From the NCBI GenBank assembly GCA_029953675.1, contig JAMWBK010000009.1, forward strand, positions 434,001 to 498,000: DNA of 64,000 bases, given 5' to 3'. Source of the DNA: Rhodosorus marinus. Taxonomy: Eukaryota; Rhodophyta; Stylonematophyceae; Stylonematales; Stylonemataceae. Both the position numbers and the translations under genes were made by a program. Of this stretch, positions 1 to 10,896 are shown piece by piece. Every line of letters begins with the position of its first letter. Position 1 is the stretch's first letter. The notes below the pieces were generated by a model, which was not told the origin of the DNA, did no database searches, and saw nothing but the letters and a program-made list of their open reading frames with translations.

Positions 1-659
1 AAAGGCATCAACAAATTAATTGCTGAATAATAAGAGCATATCCCTTAATTAAGAAATATTTGGGATATAATTAAAGCTAAAGTGTTTCCGTATTTATTTT
101 CTATTATTTGCTTTTCATGTTAAATTGAAACCCTCAAAAAAAAAGAAAAATGGACTACTATATTTTTGTAAGTATGATATAAATATTTGGGCAGAAGACC
201 AAACTGCATCCAGCAGACTAAGCAGAAGACACGAATTCAACAAATTGATAACGGGTTCTTCTCCTGTCGTTCGTACGCACACGTTCCGTTGCACTGGAAT
301 TTGTAGACTTCCTGTGTGTGTGATTCATGATGCATCCAATTCCTGATTACTATCATTGCAAGGTTGCGGCCTTAAACGCGTGACGTCTTCTCCACTCAAG
401 TGAAGAGGAAACTTTGAGCTGTGTTCGAGTCACTCGTGGTGACTGCCTCCTTAGGTTCCCTCCGAAAACGGTTCCTTAAAGTACGCGTGTCTCCAAGAGC
501 AAACGTTCTACGTTTCTGGAGTTAGGTCGACTGCGTTGACCGATTTCCCTTATGCATCATATGTTCGAAGTGAGTTCGTCCTTTCGCCACTGTTTATTAC
601 AACTCATTCATTTCCTTGGCTGCATTTTCATAATTTCCAGTAAACGCAATACGCTAAAT

Positions 660-773
660 AATTTGCTTATATACATATTCTTGGACAAGTTCAGAGCTGC
701 TTCAACATTTACAGGTAATTTGCTTGTATACACATTCTTCGACGGACCCAGAGCTGCTTCAACATTTACAGGT
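660..773 (+). repeat. 57-bp tandem duplication, two copies
   Basis: Two adjacent 57-bp copies start at 660 and 717 and differ at a few positions. The last 22 bp (from 'agagctgcttcaacatttac' on) are identical. Because 57 is a multiple of three, the reading frames on both strands stay open across the repeat, so an exon fragment is possible. No protein family was recognised. Confidence 0.8.
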
Positions 774-2996
774 AGCTTTAAGCTCCATCGAACGTGCAGC
801 ATGCCTTATTCTAATATAGTCATATGGTGAAACCATGTCCGTCACCTTCTGTTCAGTTCCCGTTCGCTTGCCGATCACAAAAGCCTCACAGTCTTCTTTT
901 GCCTCGACCTCAGCTCAGCGGGAGTGGCATACTTCTTCCCACTCTTTCTCCTTATGAGACGAACATCAGACTCCTTTCCAGCACCTCTCACCGGGAAATA
1001 CTCCCTCTCTTGTTTCATTGGCAAGTTTCTCGTACTCATCTGCCCGAATCCAGTCGTACAACGACACTCCAGGGACTTCTCCCTCTTTCCACTAGCAGTA
1101 ACTGACAACATCGTTCTCAACACCCTCAGCAGGTTCCTTTCAACTCTTTCTCTTTCCTTGCTACTCTGCACTCATCAAGCTTGTCCCGCACTTACCCCTA
1201 CAGGCCCCAAGCTTCGAGACATGGTCTTATAGAGCGTGGACTCGGACCGGCCTGATCCCTGACAGTGTAGACAGAACCACGAAAAAAGAAGAACGAAACG
1301 ATAAACCCTAACCTACTAATCCGAACTTGCAAAAAACAATGAATTACCATTTCGCATGGTCGATTTAGAGTAAAATTCCCATACTTCTCTCTAAATAAAA
1401 TTTCCTTCCCACCCTGTTAACAAGTAAATGAGAGAAACCATGAAACCTGAGTTTTTCAACTGCTTTTGGAAGCTCAAGAGGCCATTCTGTATTTAGTAAG
1501 TCCGGGCCACCCCTCCGAAGTTGTTGCAAAATACTAAACAAGCAGCCCTGCTTCCTTCAAAAAAAAAATCCCATCTATTTTCTTTTTCAATACATTAGAG
1601 TTCTAGCTTCTTGGAATGCGGAAGAAATTAGAACATTCTAGGGTTTCATGGGCAGAAAAAGAAAATCCTCGACAGCTGAAAAAAAAAAATGAAACGACCC
1701 GCTCCGTAGCGATTCATGAATAACTATTCTTTTTAAAAGCAATTCCTACCTCGACCAATCTTCTTCGACCATGGCGAAATGAGGGAGTGTTTATCCGAAT
1801 TCAATATTCAATCAAGTTTTTTGTGATTGAATGAATGCTGGAACGTACACGGGTTGCTTGGTCAGCGGGCACTTAGGGAATAGGATCTATTCTTGACTTA
1901 TCTGGATAGTATTTTGTCAAAAGATAGAATAGGTATACATAATTTAATCGGAAAGATGATTAATGTTCCTAAATGAACACCTATATGCGTGTTTTAGATT
2001 TTATCCGTACAAAAGAAAGGCGATGACATGAGGCCTGGTGTAAAGAATGCTGACGTCCATTTCTGTGTGGGACGAGTTTTCCATTGAGCCCAGTTCGCAA
2101 ATATTGGCCTGAGCCCCCGAGTGGATTCTATAATTTCATATATTTAGGAAATAGTTTGTCCATTGGTCTCTTAATTAAGCATATTTGTTCTTAATAAATG
2201 ATAATCTGGTCCTGATCAACCCAAAGAAGAAACCAAAAATTTCTTCCATCTTTTCCCCATCCTCAATCATAGTGTTTTTCTCGGGCTAATTTTAAATGTA
2301 TTCATGGAATGCCTGGTATTAATAGAGGCACCGTATATTTTATATGAAATCGTTGTAACTGTTGAGGGTTCAATATGTGCTAATATTGGATTGGTCAAAT
2401 TATTTTGATTATTCGATTTTGAGTGTCAGGACCACCGATTGTTAAGGTTCCAAATCGATGCTTAGCAGTTGCCCCATTGTTCAAACTACGAGCCGAGCAG
2501 AACCATACTTAGAAGGATGGAGGACGTGGAGTTTGTTGAGGGGCGATGTGCCGTCCTCCGAACGCGGGTCGAAAATGTTCAGAGCCGATAAAATTTTTCT
2601 TTTTTTTGGACTATCCGTACTTTCCTTCATCGAGGATACTCAACCCTCCAAAGCGATCCCGACAAAATTCATCCGCATGAAAACTAGACGACTCAATAAA
2701 GCGCGGACTGAATGGTTTACTCAGTTGCATGTCAATATGTATTCATCTCAGTGCAAAGTACGGGAATCTTCGCAGGTGTTGCTAACAATCTAAATCATGA
2801 ACACAGGCAAGCACTGCCCAGGATGTTTGTGGGATGTCTTTGCAGGTTTACTGTTCTTGTCATCATTTTTTCGTTTATTCTTGTCCCTGTTGCTTGTGCT
2901 TATCAATTGGGCAGCGCAATGTTTCGCCCATCTATTGGTATTGGAAAGTGTGGCTGGACGAATTTCTCGGTAGTTAGGTTAGATACGCCTGTAGAT

Positions 2997-3039
2997 GCGG
3001 TAGATGCGCCTGGGCTTGGAGCCCAGGCGCATCTACCGC
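2997..3039. repeat. Perfect 20-bp hairpin with 3-nt loop
   Basis: Positions 2997-3016 are perfectly reverse-complementary to 3020-3039, separated by the three bases TGG. The stem is GC-rich. A partial direct copy of the arm (GTAGATGCGG) lies just upstream. No gene is recognised around it. Confidence 0.9.
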
Positions 3040-3930
3040 TCGCTCAAAGAGATAAAGTCATCCAGGCATTTCATTGCATTCGTTGATTGAAAAACGAGAA
3101 TTTTTCGGCCAGATGTGTGTATCTAGACCTCGGGCAAAGGTATTCAAAGCAAAACGCACTAATTCAGTTGAATCTGTGTTAGTCACCATCGAATACCGTA
3201 GGGCCAGACTAGCGTATTTCTGTTTCTAAAAACAGAGCATTCTTGTACTCATGCAGATTTCAACGAATCTTGAATTGGTCTTTGAACGAGCAACGGAAGG
3301 TCACTGACAATCAAATTGTCGCGTAACCAATCCTCATTCAATACTGCTTCCAATAAGCTGCGTGGAGTAAGAGCGGAAAACGCTGTTTAGTCAGGATTGC
3401 CGAACCAGGAAAAATTTTGTAGCAACAAAGCCACCCTCCGAAGCCAACCCCAAGATAAGTTCGTTGCCAGCCGTAAACAAAGATGATTCCGTGCTGGAAG
3501 AAGCTACGGATTTTTTAATACACTTTGAATGTCATCTGATATTATTATAGGCTTAGAGATCTTTGGGATGATACAGCGATCATCCAATCTTGAAGAGATG
3601 GAACGATAACGAAAGACACTATCTCATCGCGACACGTCACATCGCATCAAGAGATGGTTGCCGTCGCATTGAGAATCGTGGTGAACGTCAGCAGCAATCT
3701 CCCCGTCGCAGTCAGAGAAAGTCACCAGTCGGTCATCTAGGACAACAACAGCTTATGGTTGCACAGTATTTCGTGGAAGCATGGATTCACCCTCTTCAAT
3801 AATCGATGTGCCTGCATATCATCATCGCCTTCCTAACGCGAAGACACTACCCTAGACAACCTTGTGAACCGATCGGCTGAGGGACCCATGTCATAAAATT
3901 AGGGTTTTTCCATCAGTGGGTACTAAAAAG

Positions 3931-3995
3931 CAAACACTGATAAACACTCGTGAACGCGGAAACTCCGAGGGTTCATCGGTGTTTATCAGTGTTTG
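3931..3995. repeat. Inverted repeat with 17-bp arms
   Basis: Arm 3931-3947 is perfectly complementary to 3979-3995. The 31-nt spacer adds further partial pairing (TGAAC with GTTCA, CGGA with TCCG), so the whole 65 nt could fold as one long imperfect hairpin. No function assigned. Confidence 0.85.
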
Positions 3996-4387
3996 GAAAT
4001 TGTCACTAACGAACCCAAAAACGTGGAAAAATGTACACCGATCCGAACCCGGATCAGCACCGTCCAGCCCAAATGGTCGCACTCATAGCTTCTGTGGGCC
4101 TGATCAGTGAGAATTGTAGGAGGTAGTTGAAGTGCAATTCAAAGACTTCACCCGCTCTCCTTCGAGAAGGTCGTCGTGGTCCTTGACAAAACCTCTGAGA
4201 GCTTCTTGCTCTTCCTCATCATCATCCGTACGCTAGGTGTTCTCCAGCGTGTCATTCCCCTCGGATCCTTCATACTCGTCGGCAGATTCATACATCCTTG
4301 GCCCAGGGTGGTAAAGACATCTACAAATCCTTTGCATGAAACAGGAAACAAGGAAGTATACTCGACGACGCGGAGACTGAAGAGCTA

Positions 4388-4592
4388 CCAACATCAGCAA
4401 ACGATTAGAGGAGTCGTCGAATGACAACATGCCAGGAGGTATTGCTCCGGAACGTGGTCTCTCCTATCGGCAAAGGCTTTAATATATTTGCCAACATCAG
4501 CAAACGATTAGAGGAGTCGTCGAATGACAACATGCAAGGAGGTATTGCTCCGGAACGTGGTCTCTCCCAACGGCAAAGGCCTAATATATTTG
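4388..4592 (+). repeat. 103-bp tandem duplication, two copies
   Basis: Copy 1 runs from 4388 to 4490 and copy 2 from 4491 to 4592 (one base shorter). They share long identical blocks, including 'attgctccggaacgtggtct', and so are a recent duplication. No coding function is evident on either strand. Confidence 0.85.
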
Positions 4593-5483
4593 TTCAGAGA
4601 GCACAACCCTGAGAGGAAGGAGCCGTATTTCGTGCGGGGACCGTAGCTTGAAAGAATCATGCATGATGTGCTCGCACCAGAAAGCTTCAGATGAATCCTG
4701 CCCAGTCTTAATAAACGACTCAGTGCGACCAGCGCGTTCCTCATTAGCTCATGCCGATTGCAATTGGGTGGTATGGCGTTCCGGACGGTAAACGGGCTAC
4801 TTAGCTCAAAGACTACTTCCGTGAGCACCAGCCGGCCACTATCCAGTCTGTACGCGGCTCTGAGCTTCGTTCTATGGCTCATAAACGCCTCCTTGTAGGT
4901 TGAAGCACGTTACACGCGTATCTTACGTAGCTTAGTGCTATCATGGTAGTTAGTCCCTGATAAGTACACTTGCACTTGTTTATTTTCTTCAGGACAGGCC
5001 TATCAGCCAGCTAGCCGAGGCTCGCTACCGCCGCCTTGGCTTGCACGCTTTTTCTCCTCATCACTAGCTTGTATTACGCCCTGCGTAGCGCTTAAGGCTT
5101 ATTAAACCCACCCGATTAGCTCGATAAAATGCCCAGCTAGTATTCTCGAGAAGGACACGTAAAAGATGTTAATTGGATTAAAGATCAACTGCCCAATCAG
5201 AAATTGGATAATTTTATTTCACATATAAGAAAACTCAAAAACAGGTTTTTCGTGAAAAATCTTCACGCCTATAGCCGTTACTTTTGAATTGACTGGAGGT
5301 GGTGCTCGGGGAAACCCAGAGCTGCATGAGCTTTCCTCCCGCATAGTTTAGAGTGAGCGCAACTGGACCTTCGGCCTGGACGGCACAGGCGTTTTGTAGT
5401 TACTAGGAGCAGCAAAGAGTTTCGATCTGGGCAAGCAGCCTTTGGAAGGGAAAGCGCAACGAAGGGTTTCCGGGGTGAGGACA

Positions 5484-6122
5484 ATGAATCGAATTCCGAC
5501 AACGCCAAAGGCCAAGCAGTACAAGAATGGGGATAAGGAGAACAATGAATTGTGCTTAGCACTGGATACTCCCATGGTAAGGGATAAGCCTTCCAAGTCG
5601 CTTCTGTCTAACTCTGTGTGCAGATCTAAGACAGTTCGTCTTCGCGCATGCTTAGAAAATCCCTCCCCCGCCAGTCGGACTTAGCAGCACCAACGCGACG
5701 CCAATTAGAATAAAAGCGGAAAACGACCCGAAAACCCCCAAGAAGACACCGAATAGGTACTATCTGCACCAGAAACAGGAAGTGGAATTTGAGGTAGGAG
5801 GAAGCATGCTGGCAACAAAGCATCAGACCCATCCGCGCCTTTTTTCTGAGCCTAGGTTCTTTCTATGAAACAGGAAAACGGATCAGTTGTTGTATTAGGC
5901 CAAGTTCGAGCGTCAAAAGCGCAACAGGAAATCCTTGGGTGCGATACATTGCTCAGTCCAGTCCGCCACTCAGCCAGGATACGGCGGACGAGACAAGTTG
6001 AGAACTCTGCCTCGAAGAGTGTAAGAGAATCACTTCTGGACGTCGACTACGCTTATGCACCGAACCAAAATGTTCGCGAAACATATTTCAATGACGAGGG
6101 CACTCCTCGAAAGTTGTTCTGA
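5484..6122 (+). CDS. Small basic nuclear-type protein, CKAP2-like motif
   Basis: Three exons fit well: 5484-5576, 5656-5793 and 5856-6122, with 79- and 62-nt introns (donors GTAAGG and GTAGGA, acceptors ending TTAG and CTAG). All junctions are phase 0 and give a 165-residue protein. The N-terminus (MNRIPTTPKAKQ) and middle (TPKKTPNR) are basic and proline-rich. The C-terminal third carries LLSPVRHSARIRR followed by LLDVDYAYAPNQ. A TPVRRSxR-type peptide near the C-terminus occurs in CKAP2-like and other mitotic or chromatin-bound proteins, which is the only family hint. Nuclear or spindle location is inferred from that and from the charge. The ATG at 5484 is the first in frame. Confidence 0.5.
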
Positions 6123-7148
6123 AGTGAAAAAGAATTATTATCATGTTTTCCCACCTGCCTTGAGCACGCCAGCACAAGTTCCAAGGAGCTGAACATTGAG
6201 CGACGACAAAGGAGGATTCACACCCTCCTGGTTTCTAAGCGGAAGAGACTCGCAAGCTTTCCCGCCAAAGTTTCGACGACAATATGTGCACGTATTTCCA
6301 GAGCTGTTTTAAGCAACTTACGCTTACCGAACTCGGGGGAGGGGTGCCGCCTCTTCGGGATTCCATTCGAGCCGTGCATTTGCTGAGGTGCTCTTGTACC
6401 CGTGCCGTTCATGTGGTAGAGTGCCCATCGGGCATGAATCCACCTCAATCGCAGGCATGCTCATTTATGGGTTCGCATATGACCAGTTGGACAACTTTAC
6501 GTCGCTGCACATTTTTGGCTTGCAACAGATCTCATCGGGATTGAACCGGGCCAACATCTGCATCAGACACAAACGGGGAAAGACCAAATTTGCTTAATAA
6601 ACACGGTCGAGGGGAAGGAAGGTACCGCAAAGTTTTCCAGTAGAATGAGTGCTCTTCCCGCAAATTTTAATTCCGAGCGTTTAATGGTTTATCCGCCCAA
6701 TTTAATCCTACACGATTCCTATCAACAACTTGATTGTGGCTCTCATGGATTTATTAGAACGGGGTCACCATCCAAACCACATTTCCGTTCTCAGTTCCTC
6801 AGGATAGTAGTTCAAACCCGCTCCTTATTCCTTCTTAGCTGATCTCGTGGAATATTATCAGATTCAGGCACTAGTTTAACGAAGCAGTAGGCAACTGCCT
6901 AACGAAGGACGCAAGTTCGCTCTATAGATATGTCCCGTTTCTTGTCCCATTTTCTTCTGTCCCATTTGTATTACCGATTTCGCCGTTGGTGGTAAGTTTC
7001 GATGTCGATGCGAGTTGGGGATGGTTGCAGGTAGTTCTGATGGAAGATCCTGCCTAGATTCGTGTCCTTGTTCAATTTTTTTGGTCTTACTTAGTTAAGG
7101 AGATTCCGAAGAGGAAATTTTTAAGTCGTTGAGGTGGCTAAATAAGGG
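6123..7148. other. Intergenic, no gene seen
   Basis: About 1 kb between the basic protein and SRP receptor beta. Short ORFs at 6284-6597 and 6645-6842 have no recognisable domain and no fitting splice partners. The last 100 bp before 7149 should include the 5' untranslated region of the next gene. Confidence 0.5.
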
Positions 7149-8081
7149 ATGGACTTGTCGACGAGCGGGTTTGCGCTACTGGCCCTAGTGGCTGTGATTG
7201 TGTTGTTGCTGATATACATTGCTGCGGGGTCAGGAAAGAGCAAGCGAAATGCGATTCTGATCGTTGGGAGATCTGGAACTGGAGAGAATAAGTCAGTTGG
7301 GAAGACTGCTCTTCTTAAGCAGTTGAAGAATAGCGAGCAGGTGAGGAGATTTTTTGGCAAAGACGCCGAGTGGCGGGCCGAGCGTATTTTCCCGCTTCCA
7401 CTGACTCCGGAACACCGCCCATTTTGTTCCTTGAATCACTACTAGCCAAAATATGGGTTGCTTCCTTCACTAGTTGTCAATTCTGCAGAAATCACCGTTA
7501 ATGGAAAGCCTGTCCGCGTGATGGACGTCCCGGGGATGGTCCCCTCGTTGCTAGAGGACCTCCTGGACAGAGCCAAGGGCATTATCTTTATGGTCGATTC
7601 GTCAGAAATCAGAGACCATGCAAGAAGAGACGCAGAAATTTTGCACGACGTTCTCACGCAAGGCTCCATTATGAAAGAAAAGATTCCGATGCTGATCTTC
7701 TGCAACAAGTCAGATTTAATCGCCTCGTCATCTCCAGATGTAAGTCTTGGCATTCGAGATCTTCGAAGAGAAGGATGCGGAGACGTAAGATTCTCCTTGA
7801 TGTTCACACAAGTTAACATGCTGGTTTTTTCCCTTCGTTCCTCCGGTCAAAAGGCGGTAAAGACCTATCTCGAACGAGAGCTCCAACTTATCAGAAGCTC
7901 TGCCGTGAATGCCGTGGAGACCGCCGGAGGGACGAAACAAAAGCAAAAGGAATTCCTCGGATTTGAAGAGGAGGTGTTCCGATTTGAGCACGTGCCCAAC
8001 AAGTTAACTTTTGCCAGTGGATCGGTGATCAAGGGCAACATTGATCCTGTCCAGAAGTTCATGGCCGAGACCACAGCTTGA
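7149..8081 (+). CDS. SRPRB: Signal recognition particle receptor subunit beta
   Basis: Exons 7149-7340, 7446-7739 and 7854-8081 give 237 residues, all junctions phase 0. SR-beta is a membrane-anchored GTPase that holds SR-alpha at the ER for co-translational targeting. The N-terminus is one membrane segment (about residues 8-26), followed by the P-loop region, the DVPG switch II (at VMDVPG), the FCNKSD guanine motif, and a C-terminal amphipathic part typical of the family. The second intron (114 nt, GTAAGT donor) is a multiple of three and open, so a retained form would stay in frame, but removing it restores the family alignment. Odd: the Walker A reads GRSGTGENKSVGKT, about six residues longer than GxxxxGKT. 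Confidence 0.85.
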
Positions 8082-8270
8082 AATGACAGCGCATTCTAGA
8101 ATTCAGGGACTAACGGACGACGGACGGCTGCTAACATCTGGTACTCCTGCGCGCCCACCTGCTGAAGTTATATGTGTACATAGACTAGCTTTTCATCAAC
8201 AGACCGGGTAACTTCTAAACCGGAGGACGGAGGTCTCTTCATAAGGTATGTCAATACAAATAAAGGAGAA

Positions 8271-8438
8271 GATGAACTAGAAACTTACCCTGCGTGGGAA
8301 CAGGAAAGAAAACTTGCAGCAAGCATCGTGCGCTTTACCTTCGGGTTAGCCACCCCGGCTGCGGTCTACATGCTCACTGTCGTCATTATGCTGGGCACCG
8401 TCCTCTGGTTTGAAAGATCAAAGCCGGCAAGCTCATGA
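8271..8438 (+). CDS. Terminal exon of a small single-pass membrane protein
   Basis: One frame, ending at the TGA at 8436-8438, reads as a charged stretch (EDELETYPAWEQERK) followed by a convincing membrane helix (about 20 residues, around VYMLTVVIMLGTVLWF) and a short basic tail (ERSKPASS). No ATG lies upstream in frame, so this is probably the last exon of a gene whose first exon lies in 8090-8270. A GTATGT at about 8247 is a possible donor, but I could not find a phase-consistent junction. The family is not recognised; small organelle or ER membrane subunits look like this. Confidence 0.35.
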   Translation, partial: DELETYPAWEQERKLAASIVRFTFGLATPAAVYMLTVVIMLGTVLWFERSKPASS

Positions 8439-8808
8439 CTAATCTATGGAAGGGGCCAGAACACAGCATCCTAGTGACTTCCGAGATCAGGAAACAGAAT
8501 GGAATATCGCTTGTTGCGTTGTCATAGCGGCGTTCGAGAACCGACTACGACAAGCCGGAGATGAAGCATACTAGTCGGGTGCTGGTAAACGCCTGCTTTG
8601 AAGTTAACCAGCCTCAGGACCTCACTGTCCTCAATTTGCCTCGGAAGACCGATTGAAGAGAGAAGAGACCATGCGATACATTCAAGTACAGCTCGTCGTG
8701 CTTCAACTTAAGTAGGCCTCTGCATGTAACTCTTTCCGAATCGCCGGTGGCACTCTCCTGATTCCAATTAGCCGATGGTGTTGCAGTCCTGTTCGGACGA
8801 CTGTTCAC

Positions 8809-8822
8809 AGAGAGAGAGAGAG
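8809..8822. repeat. (AG)7 microsatellite
   Basis: Seven AG units. The surrounding interval 8439-9153 holds no recognisable gene; its right end should be the promoter and leader of the PET100-like gene. Confidence 0.9.
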
Positions 8823-9153
8823 TAACAGATCATATTTTAGTTTGGATCACTCGTCTTCTTCCAAATTTGTAGTAGACATCTTTATATCATCAGCTCTGAG
8901 CAGTCCTCAACTTGTCCAAATCGCCATGGGGTGTGACGGTAGGAAGGCTAGTGGACAATAGGGTTTCGTGTACGAGAAGAGGAAGAGGTAGGAGAAGGTC
9001 ATTATCGCTTTTGAGACACGGGCGCGTTCGTTGTGGTCACTTTGATGGGTTTCTGTTTTCTTGCATTCGGTAAGAGTTGGTCTTGAGCGAAGGTTTTGTA
9101 TTTGAAACGAGTTCTGTTGTATTTTTTTTTGTTCGGACGCGTGAAGAAACACG

Positions 9154-9568
9154 ATGTCATTCCCGTCGTGGAAGAAGCAGTGGATCGAGCTCGGGAAATT
9201 GGGTACATATATAGCGATTCCAATTGTGGTTTTCACAGTAATCGCGAATCCCAATTTCGGAATTGTCGAATGGCTGCAAACAGTGGTGAGTCCCAGCTTT
9301 GATGTTAAAACCCTTTTGCTTTTGGAAGGATGTGGAGTCGTCTTGGATTCGCTGTTTTTTTTAGGGATTGTCAGCTTTAACTCTTCGCATCCAGCTGGTT
9401 CTGGTCTCTGACTTTCATTCGCGTTTGCTTTTGTAGAGACCTCCCATAAAGTATCCCGATGAGCACCTAATTATTGATCGAGATGAGCTTGATCAAAGAC
9501 TGGAGGAAGAAACAGCGCGGTTCAATAGACGTCGAGCGCAGTTTGAGGATGCGAAGAAGAGGCCGTGA
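9154..9568 (+). CDS. PET100-like cytochrome c oxidase assembly factor
   Basis: Exons 9154-9285 and 9437-9568 (151-nt intron, donor GTGAGT, acceptor TTTTGTAG, phase 0) give 87 residues. PET100 proteins are small inner-membrane mitochondrial proteins that help assemble cytochrome c oxidase. The match is structural: a short N-terminus, one membrane segment (GTYIAIPIVVFTVIANP), then a PP-x-YP turn (RPPIKYPDEH) and a highly charged helix (DELDQRLEEETARFNRRR), in the same order and size as PET100. The gene ends 114 bp from the 3' end of its convergent neighbour. Another small helix-tail mitochondrial protein is possible. Confidence 0.6.
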
Positions 9569-9682
9569 AGGGTGAACCAGATTGGCTTCATTTTCTTCCT
9601 TGTTGGGAAATCGTTCCACATAGGTTTTCAGAATGACAGCACGCGGGTTGTGTTTCGTTATCCTAGCGTAGATGTGTTTTAG

Positions 9683-10896
9683 TCAGATGTTGGCGCTTTC
9701 TTGCCTAGTCTTGTAGAGGCACCTAGCCACTTGCTCCGAACCGAAAGTCGCGTCATGGGGCTCGTTGAAGGTAGGCTCAGCATCTAGGACTGCTCCTATA
9801 GTGTTAACAATGTGTCGCGGCGACGGTACAAGCCTGTGCAATAATGTTCCCGGGTCAACAGGACCTGAAGTGAATCTAAAGCTTGGGAATCGCGAATCTA
9901 CTCGAGGTCTTTGCCATTCAAGCGCCGACCATGTTGCGATTCGAAGGACTGCCAAAACCATGTCCTGAACGGCGAATTCCAGGTGAGCGCTTGGCGTTTG
10001 TGTATACAGCCATTCATGAGGTGATACACGGTCACCAAAGGCCTCACCAAACTTCTCTGATTCACCTAGAGGTCTTGATCCTCTGTCGTCTTCCACGGAG
10101 AGGTCAAGATCGAGCATCACTGTCGCCACATGGTGTGTGAGATGATCAACGGGGAAGGACACCTCAGAACCATCTGGATCATTCCTCACGATATCGTCTG
10201 GAGAGGCAAAGCTTGGATCATAGAGCCATAGCGCCTTTCCATCCAGGAGAGTGTACTTCGATGGTGGAATACCTGCATAAGCGAGAGCCGAGCTAGCGAT
10301 CTTCCATTTGCCCGCATTCACGCATTGGTTACACATGTTCACGTAAAAGGATGCGATTCGGGAGGGATTGTGGATCCGATTGGCCCTGAACGCGACGTTG
10401 CGGTTGAACGAGCTCACAGCCAGCTTCCAGTTTGGTTTCGAATAGCGTAATACCGCTTCGTTGAACGCAGATAGTTGGAAACTCTCCTTCGGGAGGGCTT
10501 CAGCACTGTTTTCCATTTCTCGCTTAGCCTCCTCGTTCCTGTTGAAATCCAGAGTCCCTATCATGAGACACGAAAGAACCGCGTAATCATGGAGTTTTCA
10601 GGGTCAACCAACCGAAATAAAGCCTCGATTTCAGTGCTTAACATCGGCTCCCCAATCTTCTCAAGCTGCAGCCAGATATCCGTGAAGCTCATGTCCATTT
10701 CCAGATCATCATCCATCGGAAGAATCCACGAAACAGACCGCCGTCGATTCCCACCGAGCGCACCTCCAGCTCGAAACCGTCGATCACAGATCGAAGTGAG
10801 CGGAATCGTGTCATGAACTGCCAAGCTCATCGGCCAAACGAAGCCAGAAACCATCTTACAAACTACCTCCCGAAACAAACTTGCCTCTTGCTCCAA
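9683..10896 (-). CDS. Unknown protein, about 404 residues, with a one-base frame break
   Basis: Two overlapping minus-strand frames, 10896-10561 and 10564-9683, read as one protein if one A is added in the AAAA run (TTTT at 10595-10598 on the plus strand). The joined frame has no other stop. The protein is soluble-looking, with a helical middle (residues 110-210) and an acidic region around VMLDLDLSVEDD. I recognise no family. The break could be a sequencing or assembly deletion, a true frameshift in a decaying gene, or a very short intron I cannot justify. The start at 10896 is the first ATG in the upstream frame. Confidence 0.5.

Larger units (their letters stand above)
1..5483. other. Gene-poor left flank
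   Basis: No ORF here matches a family I recognise and none can be extended across plausible splice sites. The longest open stretches (about 2458-3086 on the plus strand, 4508-4882 on the minus strand) have no known domain. The plus strand around 4740-4790 has a few residues that could be a decayed Ty1/copia RNase H, but this is too weak to call. The stretch holds several repeats and hairpins, listed separately. It looks like decayed intergenic or old mobile DNA. Confidence 0.5.

Noticed and set aside
380-450. A possible tRNA, because of a TTCGAGTC T-loop-like string.
   Set aside because: Flanking bases do not form a T-stem, and no acceptor or anticodon stems could be drawn. No tRNA or rRNA gene was found in the window.
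4508-4882. A 124-codon minus-strand ORF spanning the 103-bp duplication.
   Set aside because: No recognised domain. The other strand weakly resembles decayed retroelement sequence, so the open frame is probably chance.
7740-7853. Reading the 114-nt segment in SRPRB as coding sequence, because it is open and in frame.
   Set aside because: It has a perfect GTAAGT donor and a pyrimidine-rich acceptor, and removing it restores the SR-beta alignment around the guanine-specificity motif.
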